Below are positions 44,230 through 54,726 of a stretch of DNA of 64,000 bases, piece after piece. The stretch lies in the NCBI GenBank assembly GCA_034401795.1, contig CM067367.1:52778519-52842518 (forward strand). Reading direction: 5' to 3'. The notes beneath the pieces were generated by a model that saw only the letters and a program-made list of their open reading frames with translations, ran no database searches and was not told the origin of the DNA. Source of the DNA: Chaetoderma sp. LZ-2023a (Eukaryota > Mollusca > Caudofoveata > Chaetodermatida > Chaetodermatidae). Made by a program: the position numbers and the translations under genes. Numbering within the stretch: the stretch's first letter is position 1; every line of letters begins with the position of its first letter.

Positions 44230-46219
44230 CGTCCTCTGTCCTGTTTCAGAGACCTGGTTGCTCGTCCTGTGGGCGTTTTCTGAAAGAAAAGTTCATCCCG
44301 CATCTTTGTTTTCATTGTAGCCCCTGTGGGCCATTGCTCAATTGTGACGTATGTAAGCACTGAGGGGGGGGCCGAGCTAATGACCGAGTTTTTATGCTTG
44401 CAGGCTAAGGACAAGTTTGTGGAGGAGGAGAGGAAGCAAAAAAGAGAGGTTGTGAGTAAAAAGGGTAAGAGGAAGGCCTCGTCCTCAGTGGACATGGAGG
44501 CCTTCCGTAGTGAGATGATGAGGACAATAAAGGATTTGGTTCCAGAGTTGCTTCGTGGCATGCTTCCTGGACCAAATCCTTTGTTGTCCTCATCATCTGC
44601 TTCAGAGCAGATAATCCCCCCCCTCTGAATCTGGTTTCCTTAGGCCGCTACCAGTTTTCGATGATTCAGAGGTGGCCCCATTAGTGGGGCCATTCCACGA
44701 CCCTGGCAGCAGGCTTGCCACGCCGAGGGGTCGTGGACGGCTGTCGCTGGAACCTGCTGGCTGCTTATCAGCCCAGGGGTATCTGCACGCCGCAGGTGCC
44801 AGTACCTCCTATGGCACCTTTCCTGGCCAGTCCGGGTTAGCTCTCTTTGCTGACCCGGAGTCTGATCTTTCCGGCCCAGAAGATGAGGATTATCTGTTAG
44901 GGTCGCCGTCTGAGGACGTGGCCATGGATTTTGACGTCTGTGCACCCCTCGCAGGGAATACAGGCGACATGATCCATGGTTCTACTCACGCAGGAGTAGA
45001 ATTCACGGCTCAGAAGGTGGCCCTGGTCGGTGCTGATGGTCAGCTGTTCCGCATACCTCCGCTTGCCGAGAGTATTGCTGGTGCTGGCCAGGGCCGTGGT
45101 GGGGCGGTAGCTACCCAGCGCTGTACCACGGCGCCTGCTCCTGGACAAGCCAGTCAGATTACCATGCCTGCTCTTTCGGGCCAGCATGCTTTCTCTGGCT
45201 TGCCAGGAGTGTCAGCGTATCCGCCGTCAAGCTCTGCTGCGTGTGCTCGGGAGGAAGACGAAGGCCCTCGTCTAGTAGAGCACTCGCAGTTAGCCACGGA
45301 GGAGGATTGGTCTGACGCTTGTCAATGGCTGATAAGTGTTAGGCCAGACCTGCCCGTGGAGCAGTCTGCTAGCCAGCGTGACCACAGGCCGTGGTTAGCT
45401 GGTAAGGCCACTGCTAGCGCTATGCCATCTCTGCCGTTAGCAGAGCATATCGTGGATATGTTCTCGGCGGCGGAGACGTCCATTAAGGCGAATGGGCGTC
45501 TCGCGAAGGCCCCTCGCGAGGTAGCAAGGCACTGCCGCATCGTGCCCGTGGATTACCAGCGGTACGGTGTGGTGCCCAAGCCTAGCGTGGATGACCGCGC
45601 GGCTTTTGGTGAGGATGCGCGGCCAGGCTCCCGTTCTGACACGGGAGCTTTGTGTTCGAACGCGTTGCGTTTGGCCAATGCCACATGGCGGGATGCGGAG
45701 GAGAGTGGGAGAGCGTCTATTGCGGCGCTGTCTCACGTCTCCCAGCTGTTACAGGGGGTGGTAACAGCATCCGCATCATGCCAACCGAGTATGACTCGGG
45801 CGGTGACCAGGAGTGTCCGGGCGAGGCGCACGTTTGCGTTGGATAACTTGTGCCCGTCCCAGGACCTGTACAATAGGCTTCTGCGTACGCCTATGGCAGG
45901 TCCTGGTCTCTTTGGAGGTGAGGGATGTAGGCACCTCCAGGAGACGGTTACTCTGGTCAATAACCAGAGGGCGCTGCACGAGCAGTTTGAGGTGCTCCGT
46001 AGGGAGCGCGTTCGCGCTGCACCCCCTGCGTATCATCCCCTGCAGGTGGAGGTGGCCAGGTCAGAGGCCAGCCACCATCGCAGCGTCGGCCTCGGCCGCG
46101 TGCGATTCAGCCGCAGTGAGGGGGCCGCAGGCTCCACAGGCGCAGTCAGCCAGGCAGCCACCCACGCACCGAGGTGCGCGCAGTGCTGGGCGTGGCGCAC
46201 GAGGATCTGGTCATGGTAA
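44230..46219 (+). pseudogene. DIRS 2 gag-like ORF1, broken
   Basis: The cysteine-rich start is preserved (CSSC, then CFHCSPCG and CDVC) just before a TGA at about 44361. The frame with KDKFVEEERKQKREVV (from 44326) ends at 44628 after a C-run that shifts the frame near 44618. The remainder is open from 44672 to 46219 with an internal deletion of about 54 nt near 45786 relative to copy 1, and its C-terminal tail differs. The upstream TGA would not matter if the leader region is spliced, since acceptor-like tgcttgcag ends near 44403. Confidence 0.8.
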
Positions 46220-49200
46220 CCGTGCCTGATGGGCCGGTTACTGCGGTGAGAACCACTCCAGTGTTTCTGGCGAAGGAGACAGTGCCACTATTGCACTCCT
46301 TATGTCCACCTCTCTCCCTAGGTGGACCGGTGGGAGGCCAGTTGGCCGACCACATGCAAGAGTGGGAACGGTTGACTCAGGACCGTTTGGTCTTGCGATG
46401 GCTTTCAGTCGGGTATCATCCCAATTGGATGAGAGGCCCGCCATCGCGGCTGTCTCTGGTGCCAATCTGGACTCCAAATCCGAGAGATCCAGATCAAAGG
46501 TTGTGTATCGAGGAGGAGAAAACTCCCTCATACAAAAAGGAACAATTCAGCCGGCACAGAAGTGTCCGGGCTTCTATTCAACCGTGTTCTTAGTAACAAA
46601 AAACACCAGAGGGTGGAGACCAATTCTCAACCTCAAGCCATTGAACAAGTTCATAGAGACGCCCAGTTTCAAGATGAAGTCTGTGTTGGCGGGGTTAGAG
46701 AGGGGAATGTGGACAGCTTCAATAGATTTGAAGGATGCTTATTTCCACATCCCCATAGCGAGGAGTTTCCGTCACTTCCTGAGATTTGCATTCCAGGGCA
46801 GACAGTGGGAATTCAGGGTGTTACCCTTCGGAATTTCCACGGCTCCTCGGGTTTTCACCAGAGTGGTTCTTGCGATTACAGCATACCTCCGCAGGGGAAG
46901 CATAGCAGTCCACACGTACATAGACGACTGGCTGTTAAAGGCACACACCCAGGAAAGTTTATCGGCCAATCTGGAGATTGTTTTGAAGACTCTCACAGAC
47001 TTAGGCTGGATAATCAATTTCCAAAAATCAGAGCTGACTCCATCCCAGAAGTTTGTTTACCTGGGGATGTTCTTCGATCTAGAGACAGGATATGTTTATC
47101 CTACTCAGGAGTAGGGTTGGGCGATTTTTCGATATCGTCAATATACCGAATACCGATGCCGAAATCGTCATAATTCCGAAAAATCGTCAATACTGACAAG
47201 ATGATATTGCACTTTTAACTGTGAGCATAATATAAATAGCAAGGTTAGAAATGTCATACTCTTACCTCTATTCGGTCCAGTAATAGTCTTTAAATAATAA
47301 TCCAGTCTTTGTCTAAGGTAATAAAAACTTAATAAACTCCAAAATAATCTGCATTCATTTAATTCATGGTTTGTTTGCGCTAATAAAATGATTTAAAGTA
47401 CAAAATAATCCTTTGTTGTTCATTTTTCATTATTACATAAATAGACGACGCCATGTTTTTTTCTTGCCTCATTCGGAGTATTAGTTAGTGGGGAATACCA
47501 TTTGCACTACCCACATTCCATTCTGATGACGTTATTACTACAGGTCAAGCTATTTATCCATTAGTCATTGATCTGCATGGTTAACCATTCTTCTGACCGT
47601 GAAAGATTTAAACTTTAAAACTTTTGAGGTCGATAGGAAACCACACACACTTAATCCCTTATCAATACCACAACTTGGAACGGTGGGTGAGGGGGAAGTT
47701 AATCTCTTGCTTTACCATTATACGTTTTTATGTAACTTTATACAATATATTTAGCATTTTTATACGAATCAGATCAAAATTCATTCCACATATAACACTA
47801 CGGATTTATTCTAAGTGAGAAACATCCTTAAAATAAATAATTTAGGCCTAATTATGTCCAGTCTTCTACCTGTTGTGGCAGTCTTGGCTGCAGAGTTAAC
47901 TGGGTTAATTTCACACATCCCGACTATGCCTTGAGATCAATGGATAAACCCGCTAAGTAGTGAGCGAATTTGAATTGGTCTACAATGCGGAAAATTAGTA
48001 TAAATATTACAGACCAAATAAAATCTGATAGAATTGTTTCCAGTCTTCACGCTGGTTCTCGTTCAAAATCATGCAGTGTTATTTTATTAATTTGCATCGT
48101 TTACGCTAGCAATAACAGCTGTCGGAATTCTGCAGTGTGAATTCTGATTGGCTCAAGTATGATACGGCGGCCAATCAGATTTTGCTCTGTGGAATTCCTT
48201 TCTGCGCGATGAAGTTAATGCGTATTTCTTGCTCAATCTTTTGACAGTTGTCGTGAGGTAAAGATAACACAAAATACAACACAAGAACAGAAGAAAATTC
48301 TTTATTTTTCTTATTTGTGATGAATACGGTTAGTTGCATTACATTCGTTGCTTTAAACTGTATATTGAAGGGTGTCAAAGTGTGTAATTTTGTGTATTAA
48401 ATATGCGGAAATGGCAATCATGGCGATCTCAATTTACGGTTTCAATGCAACAAATTTAATGAAAATAACTTGCAGACACCACCAATTTGAAATACATGTT
48501 ATTCTATGTTTACACCCTAACTCCACACCCCACCCAAATGACGATATATCGTGATACCGTGGTATTTTAATGGGATACCGATATCGTCATGCCTTGAGCA
48601 ATATCGCCCAACCCTACTCAGGAGAGGGTTCAGAGACTCGTCTCAGTACTACAGACAGTGTATGACAGTCGTCATGTCCTGGCACGGGTTTACTTGAGGA
48701 TGCTGGGGTTGATGGTTTCTTTGGAACCAGTCATTCCTCAGGCTGCCTTACGCAGGCGGCCGATCCAGTTATTTCTCATGACGCAATGGACCCAGAGTAC
48801 AGGTTCGCTGGACTCGAACGTGTCAGTGTTGGCGCCTCTAATTCACCACCTGCAATGGTGGTTGAAGACAGAGAATCTCTTGGTGGGGGTTATGCTAACC
48901 CCTCCTCACCCTCAGGTGACTGTGTGTACAGATGCCTCGATGGAGGGGTGGGGAGCTTGCCTGCAAGAATCCACGATATCAGGGCTTTGGAATCTGGAAC
49001 AGTCAAAGGAACATATCAATCTCCTGGAGTTAAGAGCAGTAGTCTTTCTTACAGGAAGTTCAGGGCAAGATTGTTCTTATTCGTTCAGACAACTCAACAG
49101 TTGTGACTTACATAAACCGCCAGGGCGGAACGAAGTCGCCCAGTCTCTGTATGATGACATGGAGACTGCTTTGTTGGTGCCTGGATCACAGGATTACCTT

Positions 49201-49850
49201 GAAAGCAGTTCATATTCCCGGGAAGGTTAAATCTGCTAGCAGACTCATTGAGCCGAAGGATGAGTGTTTTACCGACGGAATGGCAACTAAATCAATGTGT
49301 GGTGGATCGTCTGTTCGACCATTGGGGGAAACCCAACATCGATTTGTTCGCAACAAAGAAGAATGCGAAGATGACGACGTACGTCTCTCCGATTCCAGAT
49401 CCAAGCGCTTTCGCAACAGATGCGTTAGCTATCAGCTGGGTGGGAATGTATGCATACGCATTCCCTCCAGCAATCCTGATTCCAAAAATTCTTCAGAAAA
49501 TCAGACAGGAGGAGTGCCAAGTGCTTCTGATCGCCCCAGATTGGCCAAGCCGATCATGGTATATGGATCTGCTGGACCTTCTGGTCTGCAATCCGGTTCC
49601 TCTGCCTCTGATGGACGACTTTATCTTCCAGGGCAAGGCCCTTCACAACAATCCATCAATGTTCTGATTGACTGCGTGGATGTTGTCAAGGAATCTAGAA
49701 TTAAGGAGGGCTTTTCTGAGCAAGCAGCCATGTTTATGGCCAAAACCAGGAGGGGGTCAACCTCCAGAGCATATAATTATAAAGTCAACAGATTTGCAGA
49801 ATGGTGCTCAAAAAGATGTATTGATCCAATGGATTCATCTATTCAGGTAG
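46174..49850 (+). pseudogene. DIRS 2 RT/RNase H/methyltransferase region, broken
   Basis: Similarity to the copy 1 ORF2 runs throughout. One base is missing near 46520, so the RT core continues in the frame of 46302-47114, with ASIDLKDAYFHIPI and YIDDWLLKAHT intact. The 1,505-bp hAT-like insert then interrupts it at 47112. After the insert the RNase H part has a 14-nt deletion near 49052 and a one-base insertion near 49219. A TGA at 49665-49667 truncates the methyltransferase-like part. The gene cannot make a full-length protein. Confidence 0.88.
47112..48616. mobile_element. Non-autonomous hAT-like element inside DIRS 2
   Basis: The terminal inverted repeats are tagggttgggcgat and atcgcccaaccctA, flanked by a perfect 8-bp direct repeat CTCAGGAG at 47104-47111 and 48617-48624. 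An 8-bp duplication with short TIRs is typical of hAT transposons. The 1,505-bp body is AT-rich, has no ORF over about 65 codons and no transposase motif, so it must have moved in trans. Subterminal gatatcgt and ataccg words occur at both ends. No second copy is in the window. Confidence 0.9.
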
Positions 49851-50668
49851 TAGCTGATTTCCTCTGTCACCTGTATGATGCCTATAGCCTCAAGCCTAAC
49901 TCTATTGCTGGTTATAAGTCAGCTTTAATGTCTGTTATTCCTTGCTTGGCTAAGAGGGGAAGTGATGAAGTAAATACATTAAATGTATTAATTAAAGTCA
50001 TGGGCAATTCAAGACCAAGGAATCCCCCTGTGATTCCGTCTTGGAGTTTATCACTAGTACTAGGTGATAAGCCTTTTGAACCACTTAGTTCCATTTCTAT
50101 GAAACTGTTAAGTCTTAAAACTGTATTTTTAATTGCTGCGGCCTCGGCTAGGCGTAGGAGTGAAATTCATGCCTTGTCAGCCGAGGAAGACCGTTTTGTG
50201 GTTACAGGGGAAGGTCTTAAGCTGCTACCTAGAATTAATTTCTTGGCTAAGAATCAGTCTTTGAAATATCTAGGTCAACCTATTTTTTTGCCAGCTTTAA
50301 CTAGATATGATCCTAATTCTAAAGCATGGTGTCCCGTCCGGGCGCTGCTCCGGTACAAACAACGTACATCGGAGTGGCGGACGGACCAGTCAGCGTTATG
50401 GTTGTCATATATTGAACCCCATGGCAGGGCACCATTTCCAGGTGGATTGTAGAATGTATTCAGTTTTGTCATAAATCCGCCACCGGTAAGCAGGTTGACA
50501 TGGCCAAGGCTCAGTGTCCGCGGCGTAGTGACATCCACTGCCGTATTTAATGGAGTCCCTGTGGATGACCTTATGTCGGTTGCTCAGTGGCACTGTGAGT
50601 CAAGTTTTACAGACCATTATCTCCGAGACACCTCTAATCCTCTCGCCTTGTCGATTTTGAAAAAATAA
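49674..50668 (+). pseudogene. DIRS 2 tyrosine recombinase, broken
   Basis: The frame matches the copy 1 recombinase (ADFLCHLYDAYSLKPNSIAG, then AAASARRRSEIHALS) up to about 50430. There a 10-nt deletion (cccatggcagggcacca against the longer copy 1 text) shifts the frame. A 2-nt deletion follows just before the H-x-x-R region (near 50512). The Tyr region is still legible in the DNA but is out of frame, so the enzyme is inactive. Confidence 0.85.
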
Positions 50669-51212
50669 TTAGGTGTACATTTTTTATGAGGTTTCCTCAT
50701 TGCTTATATATATCACAATTAATTAATGGGAACAACCACTTTTTGGGACTGCATCAGCCTTCACCACTGGGAAGATGATGTCAGCAGCCAAGTTCAACAA
50801 GGTCAGTCTTGTTCATGTGTTGTCCATTGTTGATTGTATTGTCACGTGACCCTTTGTTATTAAAATGGTGATGGTTTGTGTGTTTATGTGGTTCATCATT
50901 GAGAGTATACGAAAATGGAGCTTTTTCGTCTCCGTCCTATAGTACATGGCACTTGTACGTAGAGATGGGACATTGAGGTCATTCGAGTCTTCCTCCCAGG
51001 AAGGGGGAGGGGTGTGGGGGGTGGTGCGCATATGACATTCGGTCATCTCTCATCCATCGGTTTGTGTTATCCGATGGTTTGTCAAATCCTGACTGTGTTT
51101 TCACACAGTTTCAGAAGTTTAAGTGCCTTAAACTTAAACGCGGAAAGGCGTATAGGGAAGAGCTGGTCTTTTGACCTCGCCTCCCTCCCGCCGAATTCCC
51201 TGTCGAATTCTG

Positions 51213-51315
51213 GCAATATCAAAGAGTATTAGTGAGGTAAGTATACTCTTGAAGTGAAATAAACGAAATCAAGGATTTCTTTTTTCACAAGAGAGTTGAT
51301 ACTTACCTCCCTAAT
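51213..51315. repeat. DIRS 2 internal complementary region
   Basis: The left-end complement (gtgaggtaagtatactcttg) is joined at gtgaaa-taaacg to the right-end complement (aaacgaaatcaaggatttct). The base change aatcaagg matches the element's own right end (ccttgattt). Both parts of the copy therefore came from one replication event. Confidence 0.88.
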
Positions 51316-51380
51316 ACGGACCCGGCCTCTCCACCCCACAGAGACTCGGTCTTCAGGCTCTTAATAGTTGCATGTGTGTC

Positions 51381-51598
51381 AGCCAATAAATTAGTCGGAG
51401 GAAGTGCTAGTCTGCGCATGCGCGGTGGTGGGGCTGGTATCCGCCGGACTGCACTCTGACACCCTGCCCAGTAGGGGCACCTAACTGTTTTTATTCTGAG
51501 TGTTTATTGAGTGAAAGCCGATATTTAGCAATATTAAAGAGTATTAGGGAGGTAAGTATCAACTCTCTCGTGAAAAAAGAAATCCTTGATTTCGTTTA
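51381..51598. repeat. DIRS 2 right inverted terminal repeat and terminus
   Basis: The repeat pairs with 43173-43355, and the end-specific tail runs to cgttta at 51598. Confidence 0.85.
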
Positions 51599-51880
51599 TT
51601 TTCAGAAAACTATACAGGTAAGCTGTTGAATATTTTGAAACTAATAGGACTGGGTTCTGTCACATTAGTTTCAGCATATTTAACAGCATGTTTATTAAAT
51701 AGTAAAGACATACATGTACAATTCGTACAGCAACGCTTAGTCCATCATCAATTAAGCGTTCGTGACGAACTTAGATGCGTCATTCATGACGGAATTGATT
51801 ATTACATCATCCTACACGTCACGTACCGGTAGTTGATAATGACATCATACAAAACATGTATGATTGACTGAGAAACTGGA
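51599..51880. repeat. Composite repeat R, right half split by DIRS 2
   Basis: The half copy resumes as ttttcagaaaactatacagg, then a P palindrome (51625-51686), gtaaagacatacatgtacaa, catcaattaagc and cacgtaccggtagttgataa. It continues exactly where 43158 left off in the order of the 41458 copy. Confidence 0.8.
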
Positions 51881-52382
51881 ATCTTTTTATTTTTTTTACC
51901 AACCATGACCATTTAAAAAGGGTTAAAGCAGAATTTTTTTAAATTGCAGATTTAGTTACTAGAAGGAAGGTGACTTGAACACACTAAAGAATTTGTAGTA
52001 CCGTTATAACTTATAGGGCCAAAAGCTATACATGCAAAATTGCAAAGTAAGTGTGAGTACTTATATAATCTCTAGGCCTCTCACAATTTATTTGTCACTA
52101 ACTATGCTGGCTAGTGTTTCATCTAGATAAATGACAGAAATGACAAATTCTTGATGATTTAGGGAATAGTCTATGGACTAGTTTGAAACTAATTTGACTG
52201 GGCTGCCATGGCAGCAACAACTTATATTCTATTTAGGTACAAAATATTCAATAGCTTCCTGTCTTGAAATTGAGTAGCTGAGATTTCAAGGGTTAAAGGA
52301 TTAATCTCAATTTATGCATGCTTTTTATCACCATGGAATGTATTATATATGATCTCATGTCACACACTGGTTATTGTTTCAG
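51881..52382. other. Intron end with decayed P repeat
   Basis: A decayed P palindrome is at about 52174-52253 (gtttgaaactaatttgactg, then caaaatattcaat). The acceptor attgtttcag ends at 52382. Confidence 0.5.
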
Positions 52383-53642
52383 GTAACTTGTACACACACA
52401 TGCGAAAACACACAGGACAGTTCTATCAGTGCACAAAATGTAAGTTTAAAACGATCAACAAAACTCACCTGTTCGAGCATCAAGCTACCCACATGGGCAA
52501 AAAACACCAGTGTGAAATTTGCAAGAAAAAGTACAATACTAAAAAATCTCTTCAAAATCATGTGCGGAAATACCACGCCAATGCAAAAGGCGAGGAATAT
52601 TTGCAGAAATTTATGGCACGTTCTCATTGCCGTGGCGTTACAGTTATTCATCAGTGTCATGTGTGTAACAGGAAGTTTAAGAAAAAGATCGATCGAGACC
52701 GACATCTGTTCACTCATGATATTCACGACATGCCACACATTCAACGATGTGATTTGTGTGACTATGTGACGACACGGCGGATTTATCTCGAGAAGCATGT
52801 ACAAAAGCATCGAGTTATCTATCGATGTAGTGAATGTCAGGAGCGGTTCTTAAGTACGTTCCGTCTGATTACGCACCTCACAAGTGTGCATTGTGAGAAG
52901 GATGTTGGTGCTGCTGTTTGGGAGATATTGTTTGAAAAATCAATAGCTAACAGTATGTATCTCCCTGAGCCTAAAAGTTCTATGTTGGTGAATCTTCCGA
53001 GTGAGCTTGCGAGTGATAGTGCTAATGACACTCAAGTACATGTAGTTAATAATGCTAGTCTTACAAACAATAATAGTGCCCATATACCTTCAACAGATAT
53101 TCCTAGGGAAAGGACAAATATTTCCGTGGTCGATCCTGTGACTGAATCATTGGAAGCTTCTCAAAGTGTGTCTGTGGAAGCGATTAATCAGATACATACA
53201 CCATCCTCGGTAGAAACAGTGCCACCTATTGATTTACATGTAGATTCCTCGACTGCTGGTACTAACAGTAATGCCTCTACCGATGCGCAGGACACATTAC
53301 ACAGTGTAATAACTGGAATTGATGTTTCATCTCAGCAACTTGCCGAAGTTGGTAGTACCAATATACCAAATCCTGGCGTAAAGGATGGTGACGAACTGAC
53401 AGAGTTGGATGCTGGTGTTGCTGAAGATGTGGCTGTTGCTGAGGCCTTGAATGTGAATTCTAATGGAGTAGTTACATGTAGAATGAATGATGCGGAGTCC
53501 TTGAAAAGTCTTGGTTTCCATGCGATGACAATGGACCTGTTCCAGAAGATGCATTATACATTTGGGAATGAGGAATGTGAATACTGTGGGAAGTTGTTCT
53601 TCAGTAAGAATGACTATGAAAATCACATTAAAACGCATACAG
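52383..53642 (+). CDS. ZFAT: ZFAT-like large exon: fingers 2-8 and spacer
   Basis: This 1,260-nt exon has acceptor attgtttcag and donor GTATGT, phase 1 at both ends. It completes finger 2 (GNLYTHMRKHTG) and encodes fingers beginning YQCTKC, HQCEICKKKY, HQCHVCNRKF, QRCDLCDYV and YRCSECQERF, all with paired Cys and His. The DRDRH word in the third of these is also in human ZFAT, as I remember it. A spacer of about 200 residues rich in Ser, Thr, Asn and Val follows, with no domain. The exon ends in finger 8, CEYCGKLFFSKNDYENHIKTH, split from a TGQKP-type linker by the intron. The long spacer between finger clusters also matches ZFAT. An ORF in this frame runs on to 53755 but leaves the conserved sequence. 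Confidence 0.95.
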
Positions 53643-54374
53643 GTATGTTCATGTGGAAGCATATACAGGCTGTGTGTATGCTGATGTGCATATGTGCCTG
53701 CATGTGTGCCTGCATCTGTTTTTATATAAACAATAAAATACGGCATAATTGTTAGTTAAGTATACAATTCTTAGCTATTTGAATACTTTTGTCACTTATT
53801 TTCTCTGTCTTTGTGAATTGTCAAATTTTTTAGTATTCATCACAGCCAAAGAATCCTAGTGTATGGTTACACCCTTTCTTCGGTTAAAATTTGAACCACA
53901 TCAGACCAGTAGTTTCCGAGATATCCATATAAAAACGAATACAGAAATGTATAGGAAATTGGCTTAGCTTTCCAATGATGTATGACTTCAATGATATTAT
54001 GAAATTAGTTCTTCATATAAACTGTTTAAAGTGCGTTGTATCCGATTCCAATAGTAAAGTAATGCTGTTTGCACGTCGACTATTGCGGTTACCAGCCAGA
54101 AGTGGTATGCGCAATGCATTCTGGGAAGGTATTTTCCCAAAATACACTAATGTTGGAAAGGTCTATTACATGTGTATATATACATTTAAATACTCAATGC
54201 TCACATATTTAGCCATTCGTGTCTTTATATTAGCCAGATTTCAATATTACTAGTATTTGGCTAATGTCGTACTGATGCATCCTGTGAAGGCTGACCCTTG
54301 ATCTAGAGCAGCCTGCAGTTTAGCTCTATATTTGTAATTGTTTTTCTTGAAATAACACTTAACATTTTATCCAG
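53643..54374. other. Intron, no feature recognised
   Basis: The intron has no clear repeat of the families described here. A small ORF (53975-54253) has no motif. The acceptor is attttatccag. Confidence 0.4.
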
Positions 54375-54588
54375 GCCAGAAACCTCACTCATGTTCATTG
54401 TGCAGCTACACGGCCATAACACGAGACAATCTGAGACGTCATGTTGAGGTAGTCCATGAGAAGGTGATGATAAAGTGCAAAGAGTGTGAGTTCAAAGCAG
54501 CGAATCATTCACAACTATGGCTGCATCAGCTCGAACATCGTTCAAATCTTGGCCGTACATGTCCAAAGTGTGCAGAAACATTTACTTC
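54375..54588 (+). CDS. ZFAT: ZFAT-like exon: fingers 9, 10 and start of 11
   Basis: The exon has acceptor ttttatccag and donor GTAAGT, entering in phase 1 and leaving in phase 2. It opens with GQKPHSC, completing a TGQKPH linker of the standard C2H2 type. Finger 9 is CSLCSYTAITRDNLRRH, finger 10 CKECEFKAANHSQLWLH, and finger 11 starts CPKCAETFTS. Human ZFAT has the same order at this point (a CSQCHYSSITKNCLKRH-type finger). Confidence 0.95.
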
Positions 54589-54726
54589 GTAAGTGTTCCA
54601 GAATGGTTTGATGTGCAGTAATGCGATGTAGATAGTGAAGCCCTAATACCATATCGTATCACATAGAATAAGGACTCGAGTAGGCTTGTGAAATTATTGC
54701 TTTGAGTGATCACGACCGATTATTAT

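Larger units (their letters stand above)
43159..51598 (+). mobile_element. DIRS-type retrotransposon 2, decayed and interrupted
   Basis: The element has the same ends as copy 1 (tttcacttcaag at left, cgttta at right), inverted terminal repeats and an internal complementary region at about 51213-51315. Without the hAT-like insert (47112-48616) it measures about 6.93 kb, close to copy 1. All ORFs are damaged by frameshifts, small deletions and a nonsense codon. It lies in the intron between the zinc-finger exons 41013-41439 and 52383-53642, in sense orientation. No target duplication is seen. Confidence 0.92.

Noticed and set aside
53975-54253. 92-residue ORF between zinc-finger exons
   Set aside because: It is not in phase with the flanking exons and has no recognised motif.
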